This document shows positions 48,656-63,600 of a DNA stretch of 64,000 bases, in pieces. Source of the DNA: Apus apus (Eukaryota; Chordata; Aves; Apodiformes; Apodidae). Below the pieces are notes generated by a model that saw only the letters and a program-made list of their open reading frames with translations, ran no database searches and was not told where the DNA came from. A program made the position numbers and the translations under genes. Location: the NCBI RefSeq assembly GCF_020740795.1, contig NC_067284.1, forward strand, positions 96,339,440 through 96,403,439. Direction: 5' to 3'. Numbering within the stretch: position 1 is the first letter of the stretch; each line of letters starts with the position of its first letter.

Positions 48656-48674
48656 AAAAAAAAAAAAAAAAAAA
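48656..48674 (+). repeat. Poly-A run
   Basis: About nineteen consecutive A followed by GAGAAGGGAAG. It may mark the end of an unrecognised old retro-insert, but none is readable. Confidence 0.7.
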
Positions 48675-51600
48675 GAGAAGGGAAGAAATACTGAATTCCA
48701 TTCTGTTAAACCTGCAGGAGCCTCTAAGAGCGCTATCCCTGCAGCAGACTTGCACTTTCAGTATTAGTGTAACATCTCCGTACCATTAAACTTGTTCTTT
48801 GGGTTTTACAACTGAGGAAAACAGGAACAGAGTGAACTGAGCAGCAACTACTAAGTAACGCATGAGTGTCCACAGAAAGGGGTGAAAGTTGAGAAGAGCT
48901 TTCCTGCACTGCCACAGTGGCGTGGGTTCAGGATTGGTCATTCTGTTTTTTCCTGTTTATGAGCTGGGGTGCATTAAATTTAGAGCTGGCTTAATTTGAG
49001 GTGATTATATGGCTATTGAAAAATCTCTGTGAGTCCTGAGATTATGTGTACCAATGAGTGATGGTTTAATTGCTGCCAAGCAGAACAGTGGAGCACCACT
49101 CCTATTTGGTATAGGACTTCTTAATTTCTCACAGTGCTTCTTATGCTTAATACAATACAGCAGCTCATTCTCTAATTATGGTCTCCATTTTTCTTTTAGC
49201 TGGAAAATGGAGTTGAAGCATACAGTGGGAGAACAATTTTAAATGTAATGAAGTATAAATATTTGTCAGAGCAGAAAGGTGGTATAATTAATCAGCATGC
49301 TGGACTGTTATACATGGTTTTCTAAATTTAAGTATTAATCATGTATTCTACACAGTTTTGCAAAATGGTATGAAGTAAGAGCATCCTCAACTTCAAACTA
49401 GGATGAATTATCAATTAACTTTGGAAATAGCTGGTCCTGCAAAGGGAAGAAAAACAGACTTCAGGAGGAAGCATTGAAGTATTTATAAATGCACTATTTA
49501 GAAATCAAAACGGGTCCATGTCTCCAGTGGCTTAACCGCATTTTTAAGAAATCATGAAAAGAATTGTGATTATTTGCTTTTACTGCTTTGGAGACCAAAG
49601 CAGTATATGCAAGTGTAATCTCTTGAAAGAGACTTAGAATTTCTTTCATGCTAAAATGGGTATGTTTCAGACTGCCCTTGAAAGAAGATAGTGCATTTTC
49701 AAGCTGTCTGCTAGCCAATATATCAAACTAACAACAGATCGACTGTATATAGGATTCCAGATTATATTTCAGCTTAAGGGTATGTTCTGAGTTGAACAGG
49801 GTTTGGGAGCTCATTCCTGCAGGTCAGTGATACCGAGACAAACATGACCCACAAATCTTAAATACGTTGTGTCTTGGAAAGCCACACTTTGCTACAATAG
49901 CATCATTAATGAATGGTGGTCAATAGACGGTACTAGATAGTGAGATTTCTTATTGTCACTGCTAACTCGGGCTGTCTAAGTGTGTGTAAACGTGTATGTA
50001 TACAAATATGTATGTATACATGTCTATGCAAAGCATGGGTGAAGTATGTGGCACAGCAGAATTGTTCTTCCCCTGTGTGATATGGATTGGTGCTTTCTAA
50101 GTGGCTGCAGTTTTGCCACTTTCCCAGGTGGGAAATCTTGGGCAAACACTAAACATTGATGCTTTTAGAAGGTACAGAATTAAGTCTGGGAAAAAGGTCT
50201 AAGGGAAAAAAGAATCTTACAAAGTGTCTTGCTGGGGACCACTAGGTGGCATAAGAATACTATATAGGCACAGGGACTTTTGCCTGGAAATGAACTGGCT
50301 CATTCAGTCCATGTACTCATGTTACCTTTTACCATAATCTGTTACCCAAATCACAGATCTAGGAAAATGCATCTGAAAATAAAACCCTAGAGTTTTGTCT
50401 GTGATCAAAAAGGGACCATATGGAAAGGACGAAATCTGACAAGCACTTAAATACTTTAAGGGTTCACTGTAACTGCAAAGGGTGAGATCCACCTCGTTCA
50501 AGCTCTGATAGGCTTAGGTGGGATTTTTCCTCCCCTGTAGAAAGGACCCAGCTTTATCTAGTCACCTAATCACATATTGTGGTAGGCTTTGTAGCAATGC
50601 AGACCCAGAAGGCTTCACATTAGTCATCCAACAGATTGTTATGTTCCATGCATCCAGACCTCTGCCATCCTGACTAGCTACCAGCTAAGGGCTGGCACTC
50701 AAGCATTTTGCTTGCAAGGAACAGATCCAACTCCAGTCCACTCCAAGGCTCTTGCTTGCTCATGTGAAGCACAGGGGATGGTTTGCCCTATGGGCAAGAT
50801 GTGTAGGTGTTTAATTTATTCTCTTTGCCTGAGAGAAGGTAACCACGAACAGGGAGATCACTCCGAAGGAGTCTCTTTCTCCTCGGACATTAGTAAGTCA
50901 TGAGTGAATTACGCAACACTGAGATTAATGACACTGAGAAGGGCTCTGGAGAAAAAGCCTTCCCCCTGCTTCCCCTCTGAAGTTAATCTGTATTTACTCA
51001 CTACTTAGGGGATTTTGAAATGAGCAGTATATGAAAACTACAACTATCTCTATTTCCATAAGTGGTGTGAGGATTAAGCCTGGGGCTTTAAAGAACTTGG
51101 AAAGTGAGGACAAGTCACTTTATAAAATGAGCTGTGCTGGTCTTAGAAGCCTAATGGGAGCACAGAAGTGCAAAAAGGACTGGGAGTGAAATACTAATTT
51201 TCAGATGTGTCCAGGCTAGCTCTACAGTTGTGTTACAACAAAGAAATTGCGTAATGGGGGAAGGTAGACTTGAATTTGCAGGTGCAGGAGTGTTACTTGT
51301 TTGCCCAAGCACGAGTCAGGTGCCAAAATTGAGTAAAGGAGCATCTGGTGCATTCCCCTTAGTCAAGATTCAGCCAGGCTCTTAAGGTGCAAGGCTGGTG
51401 TTCCTGCCCATATAATGTTGGACAAATCACTATCACTTTTTTTTCTTTATCTGTCAGTGCATGAGCAGTGGGGTTTGTGAAGATAATGTACAGAGGAAAT
51501 CAAGGGGAAAAATTACTAGAGCAACCCATGATAACCTTGATCTGGTAATCTCAAATATCAGTTTTCCAGATTTCATATTCAGCTTATCTGTGACTAAAAG

Positions 51601-51960
51601 TTGTCTGTATTTTATCATTAATACATTCTTCACATAATGGTTGTGAATGATGAAAGAATAATGGGGAAATAAGAGACTGAGAAAGAATAGATAAATGCTG
51701 CAGAAATATTTTAACACTGGATAGCTCACTGACACCAGTGAACTTCGTGCACTTCCAGAAGTGAAGGCTGTGGGCTTGAACTTCAAATCCATCTTGGCTG
51801 CTGCTTTCAGCATTTCAGTTCCTCCTGATGAGGAGGCCAGGTGTTTACCTGAAAATAGTAGGTGTTGCTGGGCAGGGTTTTATGTCTGTATTCAGTGCTC
51901 CTGAATTAAACAAAGAAAAAAAACTTACAAAGGCTATGCACTAGATGGGGATACACGGTG

Positions 51961-51997
51961 CTTTTTTCTTTTTCTTTTTCTTTTTCTTTTTTTTTTA
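51961..51997 (+). repeat. (CTTTTT)n simple repeat
   Basis: Five C-T5 to C-T6 units ending in a T run. Confidence 0.85.
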
Positions 51998-53071
51998 AAG
52001 ATGGATTCCTACTTGTTTAATGAAAGGCTGCTTACTATGTTGTTTGTATAATGCTTAGATAAATATGACTGATTTTTCTCCCATTAATGTAGTTAATTTG
52101 TATTTCCTTGCTGTGTAACATAATGACACTTTGGTCACTAGAGGCAATACAGAGCAGTTGATGGAGAGATGATGGACTTACACAAAGAATAAAACAGCTC
52201 TCATTCTTACTTTGAAAGAGTTGCTGAAGTGAAAGGTTGGAATGGAGGGAACACTGAGAATTAGACAAGGAAGGACTCTTATGAATTCATGGCACTTGTG
52301 TGAGAGAATGGTTACTGTTTTGCAGATCCATGTTAGCTCGAGAGAAACAGATCCACAGCAATCTTACCAGCCGCTCTCTGGCATTTTTGTAAATGGCAGC
52401 AATGTAAAATTATTAGCTGCACGGCTCCAAAACAGAAGCTCCCCATAAAAACTTTCAATTTGGAATTTGGTCATTTCAAGAAAGCCTTGAATGCTTTGGG
52501 ATCATGGGGTCCTGGGTATGTTCACAGCAGTCAGTGCATGGCAGCTCCCTGGGCAGTGACCAGAGTATGCTCTTAAAGCTGGATTCCACTACTGGCACCT
52601 GCAGTACCTTTGGGGCAGCCCCCTGCCCACTCCCCCCATTACTGACTGCACCTGGAGTGGGGGAGCCAGCCCACCTTGGCTTGTGTGGCTATGCCTGAAG
52701 CAGTTAAAATGCAGAAGAAACCAGAGCCATGCTGAGGAATGTGGGGCTGACACTGCTTTGCACAGACCAGCATGTGGTTCTGAGTGAGCTGGCATGTGGT
52801 GGGCATTGGGCACGCTCTGAAAGCCAGTGGTGGAGTAAGGCAGATGGAGTGAGTTCTGCCACCTGAAGAAAGAAAAGCTTTTGGCTGAAGGAGGAAATAA
52901 AGCACCAATCCTACAGTCTAAACTCCCATGAAGGGCTGAAGCACTGATTATTTTTAGAAGGGGAGAGCCTGGGGGGAGGGCTTGTCAAGTAGTTTAAACC
53001 ATTGTTAGCAGCAGACCAGAATTCTCCTGCAGCACTTTCCATCCCACCTGCATCCTGATGTGAAATAAAAA

Positions 53072-53104
53072 GGGGAAGGGAGGGGGGGCGGGGGGGAGTG
53101 GGGA
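53072..53104 (+). other. Potential G-quadruplex (dense G runs)
   Basis: Within 33 bases there are five G runs of 3-7 separated by one to three bases (GGGGAAGGGAGGGGGGGCGG followed by GGGGG, AGT, GGGG). This satisfies the common G3+N1-7 four-run rule and continues into a purine-rich GA stretch to about 53132. The sequence shows the potential; folding or function is inference. Confidence 0.6.
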
Positions 53105-55755
53105 GAGAGAGGGGGAATGTGGAGAAGGGAAAAGCTGCCCTTGGAGAGTTGAAATGGTAGCAGTTAGTGATGGAATCTCTTTCCTGTCGCTGCTTTTACC
53201 CTATTAGCTTTTCTTATGCAGATTTCTTTTTGTTAATTCCCAGGACAGACTCTAAGGGTTGTTTATCATCCTGAGGCAAAATGTTCCAGCCTCCTCTCAT
53301 CACTCTTGCTTCCTGCACAAAGTGGTGCTGATGTGTAAGTATCCAGAATAGCCTGGGGACAGACTGGGAGAATGTTGTCTCCTTTTTCTAAACTCTTTGG
53401 CCTCTTGTTCAGTAGGGGAGAGCTGTTCTAGTTCCCCCTGCTTTCTCCCAGGCATCCAGGCTGTGAGAAGCAGCACTGTCATGCTGCAGCAAACAAGACG
53501 CTGCACGGCTGCTGGGGGATTCATCCATGCTGGGCCAGGTGCTGTCTAACCTCCTCTTTTGGAGCACACGTTTAAACATTGTTCAAAGCAGTCTGGTCAC
53601 TGTGGGATGGCATGGGTGGGTTGGGCAGGACAGAGCATTCTAGGCTGCCCTTTGCCAGCTAGGTTTTCACAAATTTCCTGGCTGTGGTGCATGACTTATC
53701 TCCCAGATTGAAGGGAAAGAAAGCTGGGTGAATATGTTTGTTGCAGAGAGAGAAGGTGTTTGGGAGAACAGCTGGAGCTTCAGCCAGCCAGGTGTTGTGG
53801 CAACAGAAGCTGGCTCTTTTTATCTGGAGCAAGAGCATGAATATGAGAGGTGCCTTCAGAGACTGGGAATTACAGTCTGACCCTTTTTTGGGCCTCTCTT
53901 TTGTTCTGCCTTTCTGTTCAATAATTTAGGTCACAGCTATTTACAGTAGAAAGTCTTTCATCTCTCATTCCTTCACAGAAGACTCCCATGGCTCTTTAGT
54001 CCTGAGACCAAGCCTGAGTTTTATATTGCCCTAGAGGTCCTCTGGCTTAGGGCCTCTGAGTCTAGAAGCAGACGCTTGTCCAGAAAACAGCACTGTGTAT
54101 TTCCTAAGAAATAAACCTTCATGGGAGGAAATGAAGAAATATAAAAACAGATAAACGATGTATAGACTCGTCTTCTTCACAAGCCTACCAGCTCAAAAAA
54201 GGAGGCCACTGGGATCCTCAGTTGCGAGGGGAGGGAAGGTAGGACCAAAGCCTGTCTCTGTTAAGAGTCTTTCTGAATACTTTAGGAAACGTGCTTTTAA
54301 ACCCACTTAGCTGGTCTGTCCTCCACAAGTTTTTCCTACTTCCTACATAGCAGATTAGTCTGACTTCAGAAAGCTCTTGTGCAAGCACATGAAAATGTTT
54401 ATTGCCTTGTTCTGTAGTATTCCCCCACTTACTTTATCATCTGAAAGGAGAGGTGAGACCTTTCTGGAGCCTCTGAAGTGCCTTCTGAAGGGCCTAGGGG
54501 TCCTAAGCATGAAAACCTTCTCCAGAAGAGTTAGATAAATGGTGGAGCTGTAAGAAACTCAACTGTATTCTTCCCTGTCTGATGCAGGCAGCCATTTTTC
54601 AGTTTAACCTCATGGTTTTGTACAGTAAAATGCCTTCCAGTAATCAAACAAACATCTAAAAGATGATATATACAATTACAGGCATCTTCAAATCCATCAC
54701 AGATGTCCTTGGGGGTTTGTACGCCCAAGGGAAAGCCTGGGCTTTTAAAGATGGAAAAAGCAGGAGAGATGAAAGTTGCTTTCACACAAATATGGGAATT
54801 ATCAGACTGAGCCAGACTTAAACTGTGTAGTCTGGCTTGGATACAGAGTGTAGAAGGGGGCTCTAATTATCACAGTTTGCACTCACTGATGGAGTGCATG
54901 CCTTTGGTCGTGTAGGCTGCTGGTGTCTGCACTGCCAAACCGTCTTGCTTTGGAGCTATGATCACTGCAAGCAGAACTGGAACTTAATTACTCCAGCTAT
55001 TCCTGAGTATCCTGAGTTTAAATTATTCTGGCTCATCTCCTGGGAAGGGATCCACACACTGATGTCTGGTATCAGCCCGCACTAAAGGAGAAGCAGGGAA
55101 AGAGGAGCTGTTGCATTACTGTGGGACAGCTGCCTTTTGGGATCAGTGCCAAAAATGGGGGAGGAAAACTTCTGGAGGCTTGAAGAAATAGCGAAAGGCA
55201 GATCCCTCCAGGTCTGAGACCAACGCCATGTGTGGGCAGGAGCTGGGATGCTGTGTGGGAAAGATTTGCTGTTTCAGTAGAAGGGGAGTTCCCTCTGGGT
55301 CTTCATGCAAACTGCTTCCCCTAAATCCCAGGCTTTATCACAGATCTAGGCTGGCACCATGGGATGGGCTGCAGAACTAAGCCTCCAACTCCTTCCACCC
55401 CCTAGCACAAGATACTGGTATCCTCTGAATTTAAAGATGGCTTTTTGCACAGAGGGTGTCAGAGCTGAAACCAGCAGGGGGGCTGTCTGAGCCCCTCCAC
55501 GGCAGCATGAGGCAGCACAGGATGGGAATCTTATGCTCCAGGCACAGAACTTGGTGAGGCTGTGTGATGTAGCTACCACAGCTCTCAACCTCGCATGGCT
55601 TGCTCTTTGTTGGGTGCGAGATGAGGGCATTCCAGCTGGCAGACAAACTTTGGCTATCAGTATTACTGAACCCAGAATTTTTTCTGGCTGCATAGTTAGA
55701 AATGTGGAGCATGAAGATGATATTTTTTAAATTATTTTTTTCTTTTTTAAAAATT

Positions 55756-55772
55756 TATATATATATATATAT
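55756..55772 (+). repeat. (TA)n simple repeat
   Basis: Eight or so TA units after a T- and A-rich stretch. Confidence 0.8.
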
Positions 55773-58700
55773 CTTCATATTTGGTATCAGAAGAGCACTC
55801 TGCAATTCTGCAGATTTGCCTGTGCTTCCAGTGACTTCATCTGGAAGTGTCCAGCCACCTGGAGGGAGCTGTGAAGTGCAAGTCAGGATGACAGCATCTT
55901 TTTAAAATACAACAGGATTTCCTGGGATTATCTTTGAATGCTTGGCCCTCTTGGGGAGGGGAGAATGCATTTGGTCTCTGACAAAGCCACGCGAAGGCTT
56001 TCCACGTTACGTCATTTATCAGGCAAAAGGCTGTAGTCCAGCCAGCAGCCTGCTTCAAATTGAACGATTTGAGGACATCCACGTGGTTCTGTTCAGTAAA
56101 TCCAAATTGCATGGGATACAGTTACATTAAAATGTTTAACCAGTCTAGACCATATTTTGGTCATTCCCCTTTTGAAAACATTTTAAAAATGTAGTGCAAA
56201 CCAGCTAGCTACGTGTTACTTGCAGTAACTTGTCATAAGATTCCTTTGAGACTGATCTAAGTTTTTTCCAGCGGCTCACAGATTTCTGCCATATTCTCCA
56301 TAAAGTTTTGGGGTTATTATTTTTTTTAGTTTGTTTAATTTAAAATTTGTTTCAACTGTCTGAACAGGGGAGAATAAATGAATCCTAACGAACAGTATAA
56401 TTAATATGGAGGTACTTTGGCAAAATAATTTTATTTTAATGAATCTCATTGTTAATTGAATATACTAAATAACTTTTGTGTGTACTCTGTGGGCTGAAAT
56501 TAAAGGCATATTTTTTGAACATAATGCTTAGCTCTTGTTGAGTGGAAGTGGGCCAGGTAGAGGATGCTGCTGTATCCCTATTTGGTGATATGCATAACCT
56601 TTCTAATGTACGCTTAGACTGTAATATTGGCAAATAACTGTGTAGCTTTAAAGTAAGCTTTGGTAAGCAGTCTGACAGTCTACTCAAATGCTGCCAGACT
56701 GTGAAGTACAAGCAGGAAAGGACATGCCATCTTGGATTTGCCCTGTGTGTTGGTGGAAATAGTCTTTGTGGTCTTTGTCCAGTTGTATTCCTGAATCCAA
56801 TCACTGCAACAACTTGCAGACGTTTCCATTTGTTGGTACCGGTGCCTATAATTGAAATCTTGAGAAGGGGTTTTAGGAAAAATATCCTTTGAAGAATAAA
56901 TCTCAGTTGCACCACTGACTGTGGTTCTAGTGCATTGTGGTGTAGCTGTTAGTTCCATACTGGTCTATTCTGATAGGGATCAGGAGCTAGCAAGTAACAG
57001 TATCTGTAGCATTGTATATAATATTATTGGAAATCTATCCTCCCTCGCATACTCACTGTCCAAGCCTAAGCAAGGCATTTGGTTTTGGTCTGCTGAGGTT
57101 ATTCTTCTAAAGTGAAGGGACTGAAGTGTCCAAAAGGTGAGGATCCAGTGGTTCTTTGTTTTAAACAGCCATTGGACTTCAGCAAACATCAGGAAATTTT
57201 GGGGTAGCAGACAGCTCCTTTCTGTCTGAGCTGTATCTTTTCTGGCATTAGATGCTAGAGATACAGTCTTCTTTTCCAATGTAATGAAAGGAAGTATCTC
57301 TTGGTCAAGGTTAGTATCACCAGGAGATAACTTTTAAGAACAAGGGTGTACTGTTCTACCACAATATACTGTAATCTAAATAATTCACAATGCAATTTCT
57401 TCTGTGAGTCCAGTACGTAAACTGAACTAGAACTTGATATTTTAGCTGTATGCATTCAATTTCAAAGTACTGAATACTGCACAAACCATCAGCAAGAGTT
57501 ATCATTTTCTTGCATTATGTAATTTTCATAAGTAGTGACTCTGCACGTCTTTCCTTCTCCATCTGAATAATGTCCCTAAATCTTGTTTTCTTTGTCACTC
57601 TGGAAAATACTGTAATACTGTCGCGTTCAATAGACTTTTCTCAGTTTATCTGGTTTCACCATGTTATTGCTAGGTGCATGAGTGAGTTAAAGTTTTGTTG
57701 TCTCCTGAGACAGAAGCTGTCTGAGGGTACTTGAAGCTCATTGCTGTAGTTTGTGAAGAAAGGTGAATGAGCTGATCCTGAGGACTGTGCTGGCAGCCTC
57801 CATTCAACATTGGAATAAGGACCAAGAGGACATGAAAGGCAGAAGGCTTGAAGAAAAGGGGGTTCACAGAAAACTGAATGACATGGAGTTTGCCAGAGGT
57901 GCAGTGATATTCAGAACTCCTTCTTCTGTTTCCTCAAGGACTTTGTAGGAAGTGTCTCATGCTGACAGAGGCAATTACAGAATGGTGGTAAAAGGCCTTA
58001 GCTTCTGTACCTAGATATTCCCTGAAGGGTAGTTTTCTTCCCTGTGCATGTCTTGTTTAGGTGTGCTGGATTAGTTGTTTTCAGCCTTTCCTTAAAGGGT
58101 TATGCCCTTCCCCACTGCAGGTTTAAGGTTGCCTTGGGTGTGGGGACATGGTAGCACACCACTGTGAGTTTGAAACACGTTTGTGTTGTGCAGAAGTAGG
58201 CATCTGAATGTGGGCTTCAGAGTCAGCAGAAAACACGTCGGTCAGGGCATGGGGAAGTAGTCCAGGATTCCTGCTTTTTCTCCTGCCTGGGAACGGCTGA
58301 GCTCACTGCAGAGAAAAGGACTTGCCTGTCTCCCTTCAGACAAGATGCCTGCTGCTGTCTTGCCTTCCTGACCTGGCACTATGGAGGCCAACTTGTCTTT
58401 CAAACATGTGCAAGTAAAGATTCTGCTTGATTGCTTCTCCAACTCGTCCTGGCAGAAAGCAAGTAGAAAAGGAGCAAAATAGGCTAAAGACAAAAATGCA
58501 AAGTGAAAACAACTGAGAATGGGTGGGTTTAATGTGAATTTTAATAAAATCCTGTGCCTTTCGTAGCATTTAAGAGTAGCATTTAATTAATGGCCTGCAG
58601 TATATATCACTCCTGTGTCTCTTTGTGTACTTCTCAACTGAAAATACCTCTCTTGTGAAAAGTTGTATGAGCGCAGATTTAAGTGTGAAGTAATGAATGG

Positions 58701-61700
58701 TCCTGTATCATAAGGAACTTCCTATTTTTTTGTCCCCTTCTCCAAGATTTTCAAGGGAGGGTTTCTCTTTCACCCCCATCTGTTGCCCCTTTACCTCTTC
58801 TGCTGCCTTTTCTAACGTGTCACTTGCACTTAGTGCAACACTATTTGCATCTGGTGATTCACATCTGTGCATCCCCTGCTGAATAACCAACATGAGGCAG
58901 GAAAGTCTACCCCCTGACTAGTGACCGCTTGTTTCCTACATTGCCTTTTTCAGAGTGGGTTTAAGTCCAGTTTTTAATGGAGAGAAGGGAGAGTGGTTAT
59001 GCAGTGCAACCAAGTTGAATGCCATCACCACTCAGTTTTTGTGTGGGCTTCTAAGAGTGTTGGAATACAATATGAAGAGACAGAAACCAAGAGTGTTTAG
59101 TCACATTTAGAGATTTTCTTTTAGATCTGTGTATCACTATTATAGCCCACATTAACCAACTGCAAACCTGGGTCTGCTTTTTTTAAACCCAAGGCTTAGC
59201 AGTGTTTTGTTTGTTTCCAGTGGTGACATTTGAGATATTTATAACATATGGCTCCACCATCTGAAAAAGACACCAAGGCTATAATGGACTTCATGTGTCA
59301 CAGAGTCCACAGGTTTCTAACTTATGTGGATTTCCCTACATCTCCTCTGTTCTGTTCAGTGCATGGTACCATGGATTTTCTGAGTAATGTGTTTGTGATA
59401 GTATAGGCCAAGGATAAACCAAAATTGGAGAACTTCAAGTGATTCCCATGTCTTGTGTAAGGACTCCATTCGTGAACCAGCTTCCACCTTTTCCTTCCTG
59501 CTCCCAAGCTTCCAGAAATAAGAACCCAATCACATAGGCCTGGACAGGGTTTCCCTGTGTTGCAGCCAGGAAATCAAGACTACAGGACGTAGCAAGGGAA
59601 GCATCCACCTCACAGGATAGATATGGAAGCTCTGTATTTTTTTAAACAGGAGTTATCCCTCCAAGTAATTCTTTATTCCAGAAAGCAGAAACCTCAGGTG
59701 CCTTCTGACTGGCACTTAGCAGATGAGAACTGTGATATCTTCAGGGAGATGTTGCAGGGATTCTCTGCTCTCAGTTATGAATTCAGTGGATGTGTCTGTT
59801 GTGCACAGAGGCAATGTACAGCTTTGTACATATGGGATTTGGGAGCCTTTCACCTCTTTAAGAAGCAGTATGTGGTTTATCTCTAGTTTGGTGAGAATAA
59901 AAAATAATTTTGGCCTGACTTTCTGGAAAGGTTGCTCAGCCTTGACCTCCTTTGACCTGATTTAATCGAGGATTTTGCCAAGCTTATTGCATGGGATGTT
60001 CTTTGGCAGCGTTGGGTGAACAAAGTTTGGTGTTCACAAATTATCATTTACATGTGCACAGTATGAACCATAAAAATAGCTCTTAAAAATTGCTTTTCAA
60101 TGACATAAAATAACCTTCCTTTAGTAGCCTGTCACAGACCTGTAGAAGATCTGTATGGCAGGTCATCTCGACTTCCTCAGTTTTATGTCTTCCCAGACAT
60201 TACCAAAGTGAGGCTGAATAATGCAAAAAATGCACATTTCAGTATTAATTTCTTTCTTCAACTACATCACTGATTTTATAGATGTACCCATTTTGTGTCT
60301 GCCTGTCAGGAATGTCAGCCAGTATTTATTGATGCACTTGCTTATCAAAGACACCTTTTCCATATTCTTGCACAAGTATTTCTGGCAAAAAATACCAGTT
60401 ACCTACACAAAGTGTCTGCTTTGGAAGTGCTTGTAGATTAATCAAATCAGGGGTGAAAATGAAGAGCAGAAAATAAAATTTACCTGACCAACAACACTGA
60501 AAGACTACGCTCATTCCATAAAATAAGATTTAAAAAAAAATATGTTTGCATACATTTGAATAACAAATACTTAAAACTTCCTGATTAACTCTTAATCAAG
60601 CAGAAAATTAAGTTCATCAGCTGTGAGCAGAAGTCAGGCTGAAGAAGTCTATTTTTTTTTAAATCCTGTTCAGAGGTGAATGTGCAGATAATAAATGTAA
60701 ATGGTTTGATACCACAGCAAAGGGGAGCCAGTGAGTATGTAGTGATGTTCCAGCAGCAGCACTGCCACTGATGGAGAGAAACAGCTGGATGCAACATATA
60801 CCAAATACACAATCAAATTGTCAGTAAATAGTGTCTATAGGACTGATTCTGGGGCGTGCCAAGGGAACATCTACTACACACAAACTCACTGTGAGTATTA
60901 ATCCTCGGATAGTTGGCCTGAAAGCTACTTGCAGTACAGCACATTTAATGGTGTGAATGAGTGAGAAAATGGGATAGGTTAAAAAGGAATGACAGCAGAA
61001 ATTACATTTCCTTAGAGTTTCTAGGCAAAATGTCATTTTTTCTGAACATTATTCATTAAGGGAAAAGGCTGTTCCACACCCTGAAAATGAATATTTTGAA
61101 ATTCTCAATGAAAAACAAAAACCATGTTACACTATAACAAACCTTGATTTTATCTGAAGAAGCAGTTCATAAATTCTGATGCTGTTTCACAACCAAAGAG
61201 CTCTGAGTTAAGACTTTAACTTAGGATTTTTTTTTTTTTTTCTTTTTTTAAGTAAAACATTGTGGAAAGATCTGCTGAAGATACTGTCTTTTAATGTGTT
61301 ACAGACCAGATGCAAAATACAGGCCTAAGCAGTAAACTTCATGTTACTGTGCAGCTATGGACTTTCAAACCTAAGAGAAGGTGGGAGGAAGGAAAGCATC
61401 AAAGAGGAGTTATTTTCCATTTTTTAAACCTAACAAGACTATGGATTTTCACGTTTTCAAAATGTTTTGAGCTACCAGACTGAATAACTTGCCAAATCTG
61501 TGGACGAAAGAACTCTGATGACTTAAGAGCTCTTGAGCCTTGGGGCTCATTCCAAGATTGAATTTGGTTTTGTTATTTAGCAGGTGTCTACATCTGACCT
61601 ACTGTAACTGCCTTCTGTATGTCAACATGCTGACATCAGTGGCATTCCTAAGTGTCAGGAAAGGAGACTAAACAATAATTAACAGGCTGCCAAAATTACT

Positions 61701-63159
61701 AAAGACTGATATGGGAGCTGGCTGTTTTCCTTTACCTCGCCTTTTTTCTGCCCTCTCCTGTTTTCTGTTTGTCTGTTTCATGTTCACCTTATGCAAAGAA
61801 ACAGGTGAAGGATCACTTATCTTGGAATAATGCAAGGTCCAAGAGAGATGTGGAAACAGGCAATTTCTTGTGAGTACAGAAGTTATGCACTGCCCATTGA
61901 TTTCTGCAATTTCATCAATAAATTCAAAATCTTAACTGAATTAATTGGAATAGGCATTTTGAAAACAGTAAGTTCCTAAAATGAAAATTAATTTTGAGAA
62001 AGAAGTCAAAGGGAAAACTTTGAGTTCAGTCGTTGTCTTACCTGCAAGATCTGCAAGCGTTGCTGTCAGCACTCATGTTCTGAACCAGGTGTGACCTGTG
62101 CTACCTCTTGCCCGGTCAAACAGGTAATGTGTATTGGAGGGAAATGTGAGTATTGTGAAAGTCAGGGCAGGGGAATATGGGATACTGAGAAACTAGGGTG
62201 ATTGCCATGGAAGACATCTGGGGGGCATAAGAGCAACCTGATAGTTCAGTGGGAGCTTTTGTTAGTGTGATGGATGGGGAGGTAGGAATCTTTAGTGGCT
62301 TTGAGGTGAGAGCATTGTGGTAGCTTGGTTCATGGATAAACAGTTCCTCTCTGGCAGTTCTGTCTGGATAGCAGCTTGGACCTGTAATAGCATTTAGTTT
62401 TTGGCATGTTTTGCCCCCCTTAGCCACCCCACCCCCTTTTCTCTCCCACTCTGCTTGGCAAGCTTCCTCATTTATATCACTGCCAAGGTAGTCACAAGTC
62501 AGCTGAGAAATGAGGAATTACTAACTTCCTTCCCCTTGAGGCATTAGCACACTGCTGCTATGAAACACTTAGGTCACCTGTCTTCCCAGCAAGAAAGCAA
62601 CAAGTACACAGTGTAATCCAATTACTTCAGTGTGTCACTTCCTTTTTGAGGAGCCACTACAGTGACTACAGGTTGGGGCTTTTTTATACAATTGGTGAGT
62701 TCTACTGATTTTAACAGCAGGACGTTTTTTTTCCAGTAATGTTTTCTTAAAAGCTTGAACAGGTATATATATCCATATAGAAATCTAGGTTGTTTCTGAA
62801 ACCCTTCAACACTTCTGAGCTGACAATTGCAAAGATACTAGATATCTGTAGCTCTAGAATAGGACTATATGAAATTAAAGAAACAAAATATAATGTGGAA
62901 TTGTAGAGGAATTCTAAAGCAAAATAAAAGGAGAGTTCAGAACAGAGCACAAGACTAAAGCAAGGCTGGTAAATATAAGAAATATATAGCAGAGCAAGAC
63001 TGGCCATAAAACTGCAGATGTCAATTTGTCATTCTGCCCAGTTTTACCTAGTTAGGAGAAAGGCTAGTAGTCCTGTCTCAGGAAAGAGTGCACTGAGGTG
63101 TCTAAGAGATAATGAAATTTGTTCCAACTGCTGTTGGATGAAATAAGATGATGGCAGAG

Positions 63160-63600
63160 GTGGATGAGGCGAAGAGGGAAGTATGCAAGATATAAAGAAA
63201 AATGTGGATGAGTGACATCTGCCTGAGAAAAAGAAGATGGAGATGGATGAAGAAGGGCAGTACACAAATGGAAGGGGTTGATGCTAGGTAGAAAGTGAGG
63301 TAAGAGGGTGAAAAAGACCTCAGGGAGTGTTAAGCTGCAAGAAGGAATGAAAAGACAAAGGGAAAATCTACTAGAAAACAGACTAGTTTTCTAGTTGAAC
63401 TGACTTCATGAAAGAAAAGTCTTGGAGTGTATGAGTTGGAAAAAATAATGTGATAAAAGAAAACAGGTGATGGAAAGAGAAATGGTGATTGATGAGGCCA
63501 GGACAATTTTAGTAGAAAATGAGAAACAGCAGAATAACATCAAAGTTTGCAGCATGGTGGAAAACAACAAGGGAAAAATTAAATGAAAGCATAACTGAAT
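63160..63600 (+). repeat. Purine-rich stretch
   Basis: The plus strand is strongly A/G-biased (GAAGATGGAGATGGATGAAG and similar) over about 440 bases with no fixed unit. No coding meaning was recognised. Confidence 0.45.

Noticed and set aside
56436..56915. Longest unassigned open frame, 159 codons on the minus strand
   Set aside because: It begins with GTG and has no ATG until about residue 131. No family, splice or codon pattern supports it. Chance frame.
57763..57948. Short charged frame that might be a PPP1R14C or PLEKHG1 exon
   Set aside because: Residues do not match either protein and no convincing splice borders flank it.
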